Origin: Citrobacter amalonaticus
GTDB lineage: Bacteria; Pseudomonadota; Gammaproteobacteria; Enterobacterales; Enterobacteriaceae
Direction: 5' to 3'
NCBI RefSeq assembly: GCF_002918555.1
Contig: NZ_PQMB01000002.1
Location: forward strand, 482,410-546,409
Length of the DNA: 64,000 nt
The position numbers were made by a program, and so were the translations under genes. The notes beneath the pieces were generated by a model. That model saw only the letters and a list, made by a program, of their open reading frames with translations. It did not search any database and had not been told where the DNA came from. Shown piece after piece: positions 16,346 through 24,740 of this stretch (the first letter of the stretch is position 1; the number at the start of each line of letters is the position of its first letter).

Positions 16346-17479
16346 TTAGAATTGATAGACCAGGCCTACAGCAACCACATCGTCGGTGTTGATCCCTGCG
16401 GCTGTATAAAAAGCATCTTTATCGTCAAGCAGGTTAATTTTGTAATCGACATAGGTGGCCATGTTTTTGTTGAAGTAATATTTAGCACCAATGGAAATAT
16501 ACTCAACCAGATCCTGGTTATCATAAACTTTGCCGTGATTCGTCATGATATCGAGGTCTTTACCTTTTGACAGCAGGTATGAGATTTCCGGACGCAAGCC
16601 AAAATCAAACTGGTATTGTGCTGTAACTTCGAAGTTATTCGTTTTGTTAGCAACGCAGAAACTGCAATCGTTGCCATAAGGCGTCATATTATAGGTTTGA
16701 GCGTATGTTGCAGCAACGTAGACATTATTGGCATCGTATTTTGCCCCAAACGTCCAGGCCTCAGCTTTTTCACCTGTTGCTGAAGAATTAAACTCCTGGT
16801 CATCTGTACGGTCAGAAGAGGCAAACGCTGCGGCGACACTCACCCCCATGCCGAAATCATAGGAGGTTGAAACGCCCCATCCATCTCCGTTCTGCTCTTT
16901 CAGATTACTACGTCCATTATTTGATTCGCTGCCATTACCATTCTGTCCTTGATACTGAACAGCGAAGTCCCAGCCCTCGACAAGACCAAAGAAGTCCGTA
17001 TTGCGGTATGTTGCGACACCAGTGGTGCGACCAGTCATAAAGTTGTCGGTTGTGGTATAGCTATCGCCACCAAACTCCGGCAGTACATCAGTATAAGAAC
17101 CGACGTCATAAAGAACACCGTAGTTACGACCATAGTCGAATGAGCCGTACTCACCAAATTTAAGACCAGCGAATGCCAGGCGCGTTTTATTACTGTTTGA
17201 ACCGCCAGTTGATTCAACGCGATTGCCTTTAAATTCATACTCAAACTGGCCAAACCCTACCAGCTGATCGTTGATTTGAGTTTCACCTTTGAAACCCATG
17301 CGAACATAGCTTTTATCTCCATCATTGCCGGAATTATCGGAGAAATAATGTAAACCAACCACTTTCCCATACAGATCAAGTTTATTACCATCTTTGTTAT
17401 AAACTTCCGCGGCATGGGCTGAACCAGCCATAATTATAGCTGTAGTAATCGCTGAAAGCGCCACTGTCATCTTTTTCAT
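16346..17479 (-). CDS. General porin of the OmpC/OmpF/NmpC family
   Basis: A 377-residue trimeric porin. The signal peptide is residues 1-23 (cut before AEVYN), followed by the 16-strand barrel; the loop 3 motif PEFGGD (134-139) and the C-terminal aromatic residue (VGLVYQF) are present. The reading frame extends to a GTG at 17509, but the ATG at 17479 with GAGGAAC ribosome site starts the proper signal peptide. Cys272 and Cys275 (DCSFC) in an external loop region are unusual for a porin. It sits beside prophage remains, as NmpC/Lc-type porins do. Orthology to a named porin is unclear. Confidence 0.88.
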   Translation of the reverse strand: MKKMTVALSAITTAIIMAGSAHAAEVYNKDGNKLDLYGKVVGLHYFSDNSGNDGDKSYVRMGFKGETQINDQLVGFGQFEYEFKGNRVESTGGSNSNKTRLAFAGLKFGEYGSFDYGRNYGVLYDVGSYTDVLPEFGGDSYTTTDNFMTGRTTGVATYRNTDFFGLVEGWDFAVQYQGQNGNGSESNNGRSNLKEQNGDGWGVSTSYDFGMGVSVAAAFASSDRTDDQEFNSSATGEKAEAWTFGAKYDANNVYVAATYAQTYNMTPYGNDCSFCVANKTNNFEVTAQYQFDFGLRPEISYLLSKGKDLDIMTNHGKVYDNQDLVEYISIGAKYYFNKNMATYVDYKINLLDDKDAFYTAAGINTDDVVAVGLVYQF

Positions 17480-17965
17480 TATCAGTTCCTCTAATGTAAT
17501 TATATCCACGTGCTATGCTATTTCACACTGCTAAATACCATTAATTTATTTGTGGAGATTAATACACAAAACACATGTAACAAAAAGTAAATATCACTAT
17601 GAACATTAAACTTTCAGACATTATCAAATAGCAAAAAAGGGACATTGGGTTTGACTTGCTCCTATTTTTATATTTTTTTGTTAATTTAATTACCATGAGA
17701 ATAATCACGATAAAAACCGTTGAATGTGGCATTTATTAATTTTCTGAACACATTCAATACATATTACGCTTATATAGTTATTTTTTTCTAAAATCAGAGC
17801 TGAAATTTACTGCTGAACTAAAAAGTCGAGCATATCCATTATTTTTAGCACCACTCCCTCGCCTGTTGCGCGGCCTGTAGCTGGAAATGAGTGAACAGAA
17901 CCTGTCAATTTTTAGCACAAGGTTCGGTGTGGATATTCTGAAGAGCCAAAAGAAAGGGGGTCAGG
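17480..17965. other. Porin upstream region, no gene seen
   Basis: About 490 bases between the porin start and the autotransporter fragment. The first 250 bases are AT-rich and should hold the porin promoter and any OmpR sites, which I could not pinpoint. Two short TTTTTAGCAC motifs occur near 17840 and 17910. Confidence 0.4.
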
Positions 17966-18313
17966 TCACTAACAGGGGTTTATACGTCACAGTTAACTGA
18001 AACCCGTTGATAATGTTACCGTTCCCTTCGCGGGTCACTCGCGTCCCATTAGCTTCACGATGAGTATTCGCTTTAACTCTCATCCAGATTAACTGTCCAA
18101 CCGTCTGAAAATAATAGCTTTCGCGCTCATTTTTCTCGCCAATTTTCCAGGTATAACCGGATTAAACAGAGGCAGTGATGCCTTTTGACGTGTAGTCTTC
18201 CTGTGCCAGATTTTCACCGCTGACGGTGTTATCAAACCAGTTAGATAACAGCCAACTGTCTACGTAAGCGCCCGTCTTCTCCTCATTATTTTGCCACCAC
18301 GTACCGTAAACCC
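17966..18313 (-). pseudogene. Fragment of an autotransporter beta-barrel domain
   Basis: Minus-strand translation starting at about 18313 gives GVYGTWWQNNEEKTGAYVDS, then WLLSNWFDNTVSGENL and YTSKGITASV, a TAA stop at 18162-18164, and SGYTWKIGE onward. This is the pattern of type Va (AIDA-I/IcsA-like) autotransporter barrels (VYGTW...YVDSW...WF.N.V...SGYT.K). There is no start codon, no passenger and no full barrel. It abuts the end of the phage tail gene at about 18314, so it is a recombination junction relic. No function expected. Confidence 0.65.
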
Positions 18314-19473
18314 CTATGCTGTACCAATGTCCCCGCCCAACTGGACAATATAACGGTTATTGTCCTGAACCGCTTTCAGTACCTGGAACTTATCCTGCAT
18401 GGATCGAACGAATCGCGCGGAAAGTGTTTCTTCCGGCGAAAGGGCGCTTCTGGAGCGGGAGTAATACGGCCCCTTGCGGATAACTTCATCAGCCACAATT
18501 CGCTGTGCAGCGAGAGTCTGAACCACTGCGTCATAAATAACCGCTTTCTGGATCACCACTTTACCGCCAGACACTGCAAACGGATACGCCGTGTTACCAG
18601 GATTGTTCGGGTCAAAAACAAACAGTTGCGATGCCGCTATCGCCACCTGACTAATCGGGTTACCTGCTGCGTCTTTCCCGGCAACGATACCAATACCTGC
18701 CGTTATTCCTGCGGCACTGGCTTTCTGCGCCCACATCGTCTGAAACGCTTTGCCTCCGTCATTGTCAATGCCAGTAACACGCTTGTTCACACTGTTTAAC
18801 GCATTAAAGGTATCGGTTTTGAGTCCACCAACGACTTCGGTAGTCTGGAGTACTGCCTGCTCAATTGCGCCCTTTTTCGCCTCATCAGACGATGTTTTAA
18901 TCTCGCTCTTTAGTTCCTGTACTATCGGGGATTTAGCAGCCTCATCGTGTATCTGGTCAATCACGGCCTGTACATCCATTTGCGTTTCTGCCGGAGTGCC
19001 ATCAGGTGAGTTATACGGACCAGACACGCCTGCTGAGTTAACAAACCGTATCCAGTAAAATCCTTTCCAGCCCGGATCAACCGGATCGCTGTAAACCTGC
19101 CCCGGTGTTGTCCCTACGAGAACAGCGTCAGAAAGGTTATCTTCCGTACCCCGCCAGACTTCCGCCAGGGAATGACCGTTATATTTCGGCATCACCCATT
19201 CAAGTAGAACATAGCCAAAGCCGCCCGTAACCAGAAAACCTTCTGGCCTTGTGGGGCGTTCAGGCGGCGGTATCTCAGGGAACCCCCCTGCCCCAGACCG
19301 GGGGTAAGTCTGATACCTCCACTGCCAGCCCTCATTTTCGCCAGTTTCAGTTCTGCAAGCTGGCGCTGTGTGACAAACGCATCTTTTCCGTCACCGCGCT
19401 GGCCGGTCCCAATCTCCATATTTTCGACAACAGAAGCCAGGTCCTTTCCTGCACGCCACGGTTTTTTACTCAT
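18314..19473 (-). pseudogene. Phage tail-tip/host-specificity (J-like) protein, frameshifted
   Basis: Two overlapping frames form one gene of about 386 codons. The first starts MSKKPWRAGKDLASVVENME (19473) and runs to the G tract at 19283-19288. The second continues FPEIPPPERPTRPEGFLVTG into MPKYNGHSLAEVWRGTEDN, with a fibronectin-like segment, then a DUF1983-like tail (WAQKASAAGITAGIGIVAGK, AVIYDAVVQTLAAQRIVADE) as in the C-terminal part of lambda J. One more G in the tract would restore the frame. It belongs to a siphovirus-like prophage remnant. The stop at 18314 abuts a foreign autotransporter fragment, so the true C-terminus may be lost. Confidence 0.75.
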
Positions 19474-20377
19474 GCCGGCATCTCCGCCATCGATGTACTG
19501 AGGGTGATTCGCTCAACCTGCCCGAAACCAGCCACTTCGAGATACCATTCATGTCCTGTCACTGGCGGCAATTTAAGCACTGAACCTGACAATCCCCCAG
19601 GCGGTAATCTGATCACCGGCCGCCCGTCGGCAAACACAGAAATCCCAATCCGCTCAGGGTATGGTGCTTTTATTCTCAGACATGAGAAACTGGTACTTTC
19701 CTGAGCAATAAACATTTTTGAGCGCCAGACAAAAGGCAATGGTGTCGTTGCGCCCTGTGATACAGACAACTCCCGCCCTTTTACCAGGTACAATGTGTCG
19801 GTTGCCACATCGTTATATGCGGTATCGAACGTTGTACTCATATGGCGGATATCCATATCCTGCGGGTTAAAAATGAATACAGCCTGACCACCATCCGTTT
19901 TCGTATAACGGGCCACATATTCACCGCGATACTGGTACGCGTTAATGGACGATGGGTTAAACATCTCGCGCCACTGTTCCGGAGAGATAATTTTTTCCGT
20001 AGCTATAACGGCATTCCCCGAACCATCCACCGAAACCAGCCCGTTCGTTCCCGCATAAAGCACAAAACCATCCATCACAACCATGCTTTGCCGACTGACA
20101 TACTCCTGAGTTAACGGCAGTTTCGCACCTGAATATTTGCAGGTGACACACCGCTGAACAGGTAAGGTTCACCTTTTGTGGCAACAACCAGCGCTGTACC
20201 AATGGGAGCAATAGCTACAACATCTTCCGCAGTAGTCTGACGGTAACTGTCCGGCCACGCATAAGGCAAAAACGCCTCAGAAAACATCACTTCGTTTCCG
20301 GCAAATCCGGCAGCAATACCGTTTGCCATCATGCAAAGGCCGGTCATGTTGTCGGGTGGCATATCGAAGCCCACGAA
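19470..20377 (-). pseudogene. Phage structural (tail) protein, C-terminal fragment with frameshift
   Basis: Two frames: GFDMPPDNMTGLCMMANGIA... to GVSPANIQV (20374-20127), then KLPLTQEYVSRQSMVVMDGF... to the stop at 19470. A single missing base in the AAA run near 20127 separates them. The stop overlaps the start of the next tail gene. The N-terminal half of the same gene seems to be the fragment at 20968-21443, with an IS piece between. I recognise it only as a lambdoid/siphovirus tail-associated protein. It is not expected to be functional. Confidence 0.6.
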
Positions 20378-20967
20378 CGCGTAACGGTGAAGTCAGTATC
20401 GTGACACCCAACAGGCTCCAGCGACAGTTCAACCCGGAAGCTCCGGATGAACGTTGGGTAACGGACATAACTTACATCCGAACCCACGAAGGCTGGCTGT
20501 ATCTGGCCGTAGTTGTTGACCTGTTCTCGCGCAAAGTTATCGGCTGGTCAATGCAACCCCGGATGACAAAAGATATTGTTCTGAATGCGCTTTTGATGGC
20601 CGTGTGGCGACGTAATCCCCAAAAACAGGTGCTGGTTCATTCTGACCAAGGTAGTCAGTACACAAGCCATGAGTGGCAGTCGTTCCTGAAATCACACGGT
20701 CTGGAGGGCAGTATGAGCCGTCGTGGTAACTGTCACGACAACGCAGTTGCAGAAAGCTTTTTCCAGCTACTGAAGCGTGAACGGATAAAGAAAAAGATCT
20801 ACGGAACACGGGAAGAAGCACGCAGCGATATTTTTGATTACATCGAAATGTTTTATAACAGTAAGCGTCGGCATGGTTCGAGTGATCAGATGCCACCGAC
20901 GGAATATGAAAAACAATATTATCAACGGCTCGGAAGTGTCTGGATTATCCGTGGCGATTCATTAATC
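20378..20967 (+). mobile_element. Truncated IS3-family insertion sequence (OrfB C-terminal part)
   Basis: Plus-strand frame with IS3-family integrase-core motifs: VTDITYIRTHEGWLYLAVVV (first Asp), VLVHSDQGSQYTS (second Asp), and CHDNAVAESFFQLLKRE (Glu of DDE). It lacks orfA and the start of orfB; homology starts at about SIVTPNRLQRQF. The right end (about 20944-20967, GTCTGGATTATCC...GATTCA) looks like the terminal inverted repeat, ending CA as usual in this family. The left end is lost together with part of the host tail gene, so an IS-linked deletion is likely. Not mobile. Confidence 0.8.
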
Positions 20968-21443
20968 ATCGCTTTCGCTATCACTCCGGCAGCTTCATCC
21001 GGAGTTGGTGATGTGTCATGAGAGACTGAAATAACGGCAGGGTTGAACACCGTACATGTAATCGCACTTTCCGGCGCCGGAACCCCAAGACGATAGCTGA
21101 TTGTAGGATAAGGTCCGTTGCCTGCTGTCGCTATCTGCGCACTGGTCACCTTCGGATACTGACCGTCGGAATAATACACTCGTCCGTAAGGGTCCTGTGC
21201 AACAGGGCTTCTTACCACATCGACCATACCCCGCCAGGTAAACCACTTATCCTTGCGATACAAAAAAATCGTTTCCGGTTTAGTGCCAAATGTGACGTTA
21301 CTTTCCACATCATCATTCACTGGCGTAATCACGCCAAACCGGAAATGGCAGTTCTGCGCCAGCGAGGCAAAACCATTAGGCAACATATAGGGTAACACAC
21401 GCGGCATTTCACCACTCATGGAAACAATATCAATAGCAGGCAT
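20968..21443 (-). pseudogene. Phage structural (tail) protein, N-terminal fragment
   Basis: Starts MPAIDIVSMSGEMPRVLPYM at 21443 with a GGAG ribosome site, and runs as a clean phage reading frame to about EAAGVIAKAMIN, where the IS3-family end interrupts it. The frame then reads a few IS codons and stops at 20922. The longer frame to 21587 has no good start. It appears to be the 5' half of the gene whose 3' half lies at 19470-20377. Exact function unknown; the position among tail genes suggests a virion protein. Confidence 0.6.
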
Positions 21444-21695
21444 GAAGACTCCAGTTGCATAGATCAAAAAAGCCCACGGTTTTGACGCCGTGGGCTTTGG
21501 TTTTGTGATAATGTTTATGTCCTGAAAAGTGATGAGTAACCCAACACCATCCCGCAACACCAACCAGCAACCTACTTTTGTTGACATTCACTGTCTGCAA
21601 ACGAGAAAAAGAAACGCGTTCTTGTTGTACGCATAACAGACCACCATCAGGTGGCTAGTAATCTGAATGTGAAAAAACATATAGGATAGTAATGC

Positions 21696-22016
21696 ATGAA
21701 AAAATCACTACTTTTGATAATCTGTTTATCTGGTTGCCAAAGTGCCTTAAACGCCACGCATCCAGATATTATTGGGTATACAAACAAAACAGTGAAACAG
21801 TATATGTCTTGCGTAGTGGATAAATATTCACCTTTAGGTTTTTCTTTATCTCAAGTAACAATTGAGGGTGGTGAATCCCTTCGTTTGGCTGGTGGTGTTG
21901 TTGTACTTAATGTTACGCAGGCGGGGCAAGGCGCTGAATTTAAATTATATAAAACACACGCTCCTATAGAATTGTATCCCAAGGCTATAGACCTTTCTAC
22001 TACCGATTGTCGCTAA
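21696..22016 (+). CDS. Small predicted lipoprotein in the prophage
   Basis: A 106-residue protein on the strand opposite to the tail genes. The signal peptide MKKSLLLIICLSGC has a lipobox with Cys14. The mature part has two further Cys that could pair (MSCVVDK and the C-terminal TTDCR). A lone, oppositely oriented secreted gene among tail genes is typical of a moron, a cargo gene expressed in the lysogen. I do not recognise the family. The frame is intact with its own upstream region. Confidence 0.6.
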   Translation: MKKSLLLIICLSGCQSALNATHPDIIGYTNKTVKQYMSCVVDKYSPLGFSLSQVTIEGGESLRLAGGVVVLNVTQAGQGAEFKLYKTHAPIELYPKAIDLSTTDCR

Positions 22017-22066
22017 ACAATTTTCCTCTGGAAAGGGACGGGCAATGCCAGGCACCACACCTCACG

Positions 22067-22435
22067 CTATCTTAATACTCTTCCCGTAGTTCCCCTCCCA
22101 AACAGTCTTACAGCCCAATAAATGATCGTGCGTTTCCATTTCGGCACGCCCAGCACCGTCATCCCGTCGAGGAAAATTTTGTCGGTCTCTTTCTTGGTGC
22201 GCAATGCGTTGTCGTAGAGATAATCATGGATTATCGCGGCTTTGGCGTATTTACCGTCTGGCGGTAGCAGTATCCAGAAGATGCGCGGTATTGTCGCAAG
22301 GTCGGTAATAAAGCCTGCCGGGACTTCTATCACGTCGCTGTTGTCGTCACTGAGGTAAAACGCGAACGGCTCGTATACGCGCCAGTTGTAGTGTCCCAGC
22401 ATTTCCAGTATGGCGGGAGTGGTGAATCTGCTCAT
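22067..22435 (-). CDS. DUF1353-family phage protein
   Basis: A 122-residue protein starting MSRFTTPAIL at 22435. The core (EVPAGFITDLATIPRIFWILLPP, then AAIIHDYLYDN) is the DUF1353 signature found in many tailed-phage genomes near tail or lysis genes; its biochemical role is not known. The C-terminal part has a hydrophobic stretch (TIIYWAVRLFG). Its ATG overlaps the TAA of the preceding gene, so they are coupled. The longer frame to 22462 is less likely. Looks intact. Confidence 0.75.
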   Translation of the reverse strand: MSRFTTPAILEMLGHYNWRVYEPFAFYLSDDNSDVIEVPAGFITDLATIPRIFWILLPPDGKYAKAAIIHDYLYDNALRTKKETDKIFLDGMTVLGVPKWKRTIIYWAVRLFGRGTTGRVLR

Positions 22436-22806
22436 TACAGCCACCTTAACCATACACCCCACGCACCTTTATTGATTCGCTGGCGCATCATGACTGAGTT
22501 ATCGTTCATCAGCGCAAGTTGATATACCCATTCCTGCAGGATGGTATTCACAGGGATGCGGCGTTTACCACTATTGCCACACCCCATTGTGTCTATGCTC
22601 CAGATAACGCCGTATTGTGCTTCCGGGCTTGGGTGATTTTTAGTCGCTGGCGTGACTTTCTCCCAGCCTATCAGGGCCGTATTGGCATCAGGACAAATGC
22701 CCATTTCCCCGGCTGGCATACTGCCAAATACACCACTGAGCATCGCAAAGTTAAATTCAGGTGCGGGGGCCTTACCCAGGATTCCCTCGTTAATTGTTAT
22801 TGCCAT
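22435..22806 (-). CDS. Phage protein, paralogue of its neighbour
   Basis: A 123-residue protein. It shares a pattern with the next upstream gene: short N-terminus, APEFNFAMLSGVFGSMPAGEM, a conserved region with GKRRIPVNTILQEWVYQLAL, and a C-terminal Arg/Trp-rich end. The neighbour has APKLPDIDVTQLAGRFGGFP and GKRRITKPLSDNEFVYQLYF at the same places. Likely duplicated small structural or tail-tip proteins. Function not known. Confidence 0.6.
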   Translation of the reverse strand: MAITINEGILGKAPAPEFNFAMLSGVFGSMPAGEMGICPDANTALIGWEKVTPATKNHPSPEAQYGVIWSIDTMGCGNSGKRRIPVNTILQEWVYQLALMNDNSVMMRQRINKGAWGVWLRWL

Positions 22807-22814
22807 TTTACTGC

Positions 22815-23222
22815 TTACCTCTTCATCGGGGTTTTCATTTCCCTGGCTGAAAAGCCGTCATTACCAAATCCCGTGCGGGTGAATAATGTCAGCCCATTAT
22901 CAAAATACAGCTGATAAACGAATTCATTATCAGAGAGTGGTTTTGTAATACGGCGCTTACCGTCCGCTCCGGTTCCTGCGGATGAGATAGTCAGGACTGT
23001 GCCATAAGGGCGCGCACCTTCCGGGATTCCCTTTGTTCTTTTTGGATAGTCTGGCTCTCCTCCCGCACGAACCACACCAGGACCAACGGGGGCGGTACCA
23101 AAGTCATCAATGGTTTCCATTTCGCCAGCGGGGAAGCCGCCAAAGCGACCGGCCAGCTGAGTGACGTCGATATCAGGCAGTTTGGGTGCGGGTGGTGGTA
23201 AGGATTTGATGTAAATAGCCAT
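22815..23222 (-). CDS. Phage protein, paralogue of its neighbour
   Basis: A 135-residue protein starting MAIYIKSLPPPAPKLPDIDV at 23222, with ribosome site GAGGGAC. It has a Pro-rich N-terminus and the FPAGEME and ADGKRRIT motifs shared with the gene at 22435-22806. Together they form a tandem pair within the tail gene cluster. The frame is intact. It is not assigned to a known function. Confidence 0.6.
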   Translation of the reverse strand: MAIYIKSLPPPAPKLPDIDVTQLAGRFGGFPAGEMETIDDFGTAPVGPGVVRAGGEPDYPKRTKGIPEGARPYGTVLTISSAGTGADGKRRITKPLSDNEFVYQLYFDNGLTLFTRTGFGNDGFSAREMKTPMKR

Positions 23223-23232
23223 AACAAGTCCC

Positions 23233-23478
23233 TCACGACACGACGACACGAATATTGCCTTCAAACCATGATGAACGTATCCACATTGCTGTTGGAGGCG
23301 TGATGGTCAGCGTTGTATTACTGAAGCTGTGCGCTGCCTGTTCTTCGCCAGGTTTTACCGGGCTGTCGCACAGGTCCGCTGAACCAAATATCTGCACAAG
23401 CACCGACTGCGTGCCGTCCGTTATCCATATCTGTTTTCTTCTGAACCAGATTGAAATGCCCGCCATTTCGCTGACCAT
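23233..23478 (-). CDS. Small phage protein, possibly N-terminally truncated
   Basis: An 81-residue frame (MAGISIWFRRKQIWITDGTQ... to WFEGNIRVVVS). The stop falls 10 bases before the next gene. The upstream edge meets the truncated IS4-like element, so the original 5' end may be gone; no ribosome site is clear. The C-terminal strand-rich stretch (TTLTITPPTAMWIRSSWFEG) fits a small tail-associated protein. Confidence 0.45.
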   Translation of the reverse strand: MVSEMAGISIWFRRKQIWITDGTQSVLVQIFGSADLCDSPVKPGEEQAAHSFSNTTLTITPPTAMWIRSSWFEGNIRVVVS

Positions 23479-23516
23479 AATCGCGCATCGTTATTTCACG
23501 GTGAAGCCGGGATTTG

Positions 23517-23974
23517 AGGGTATCGAACGTCCATCGCAAATCAGGCTGGCACGGAGCACGTGATGCTCCTGAGACGGGTAGCCACTCCAGTCAACGGCGA
23601 TGACGCACAGTGATAGCTGGCTTGTCAGCATGGAAATAATATTTCTAAATATCAGAGGGATATCGTGATGGAGAGATTCATTACCGAGCAGACGGTCAAC
23701 GCGTTTTATTTTGTTTTTGACCTGAGCTGTACCGGGTAAATAACGTCCGATGCTGGTCAACGTCAGAGATGCGCCGTTGATGAGTGCGATGGTGGCATCC
23801 AGTAAAGCATTTTGTCGATATTTGTGAAACGGGGCTAAAGCATCGCGGAAGAAATTCTGACATACTCGATAAGCAGGCATAGAGGTGATCTCATTGAATT
23901 GGTTGCACAAATCAGTAGATCACAAAACTCTATGCCTGTCTTTTTTTACCCGCTCATTACTGGGGATTCCTCAG
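23517..23974 (-). mobile_element. Truncated IS4-family (IS10-like) insertion sequence
   Basis: The frame starting MPAYRVCQNFFRDALAPFHK (23880) gives an IS10-like transposase N-terminus: LTLTSIGRYLPGTAQVKNKI, KRVDRLLGNESLH, then VIAVDWSGYPSQEHHVLRAS with the first catalytic Asp. It breaks off after DGRSIP, and phage sequence follows. The outer end CTGAGGAATCCCC (minus strand, 23962-23974) resembles the IS10 end CTGAGAGATCCCC. Only about 115 of 400 transposase residues remain, so it is immobile. Confidence 0.75.
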
Positions 23975-24121
23975 CGCAGTTAAGCGGGTTTTATGTGTTT
24001 ATGGCTAAGTTACATCAGAGCCATGAACCAAGTGGCGTGATAGTCTAAATCATCGATACCAATGTTTCCGTTCAGTTCTGTTCTGTTTGTATCATAATTT
24101 CTTGCATCATCACCACCATTA

Positions 24122-24146
24122 AAAAAGGCCACTATCACGGCCTTCC
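24122..24146 (-). terminator. Rho-independent terminator of the lipoprotein gene
   Basis: Minus strand AAGGCC-GTGATAGT-GGCCTT followed by TTTT, just beyond the stop at 24149. Confidence 0.75.
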
Positions 24147-24148
24147 TT

Positions 24149-24556
24149 TCATTTAACTCGCCACATGCGGTATTGCCTCCACATGCCATTTTCAGTTATA
24201 TACTCTTGCTCACCACCTGTTGCTTCAATTTCAAGAGATTTCCTCATCCCCATTGACCCGACATCACATTCATTGCTTACTCTTAGTAGATGCTTACCAT
24301 TATCCAAATACGCCGAAATAAACTGATTTTGCCGTAATTTGGCAATATCAACGCCATCTATCTGCACAAGAAAACGACACATCCCGCCGCTTCCGCCACC
24401 AATAAATTGTTTGTTTCTTGTGATAGTAACTTTGGTTTGCTCTACACCAGGCTTAGGATTAACAATTTGTTTGTTAATTATGGTTTCTGCTGGTCCATAG
24501 GGCCTAGCGCAGCCAGTCAACCCAATTGCAACAAGTATAAGCAGTATCTTTTTCAT
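24149..24556 (-). CDS. Predicted prophage lipoprotein
   Basis: A 135-residue protein with signal peptide MKKILLILVAIGLTGC (lipobox LTGC, Cys16). The mature domain has a Gly-rich stretch (FIGGGSGGMCRF), a segment like that of DUF2846-type lipoproteins (VQIDGVDIAKLRQNQFISAYL, then GKHLLRVSNECD) and ends in basic and aromatic residues. DUF2846-like lipoproteins occur in phages and in bacterial outer membranes; the role is unknown. A terminator follows. It may be a lysogen-expressed cargo gene. Confidence 0.65.
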   Translation of the reverse strand: MKKILLILVAIGLTGCARPYGPAETIINKQIVNPKPGVEQTKVTITRNKQFIGGGSGGMCRFLVQIDGVDIAKLRQNQFISAYLDNGKHLLRVSNECDVGSMGMRKSLEIEATGGEQEYITENGMWRQYRMWRVK

Positions 24557-24613
24557 ATCCCTACCCCATTTAACTAAATAGCCAAAATGGTATCAGGGAT
24601 CGGGCGACGACAA

Positions 24614-24636
24614 AACCCGCCGAAGCGGGTTGGTTA
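24614..24636 (-). terminator. Probable rho-independent terminator
   Basis: Minus strand AACCCGC-TTCG-GCGGGTT followed by TTG. It would end minus-strand transcription entering from the region now split by IS630. Confidence 0.55.
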
Positions 24637-24740
24637 TCTGTAACTGGTGAACGACCTACATCACCATGTAGCCAATTTCTCTGCCACTAGGTCTCGCTTA
24701 ATGACTATCCAGCCGCTTTCACGCAGCCAGCTGAGTGGGC

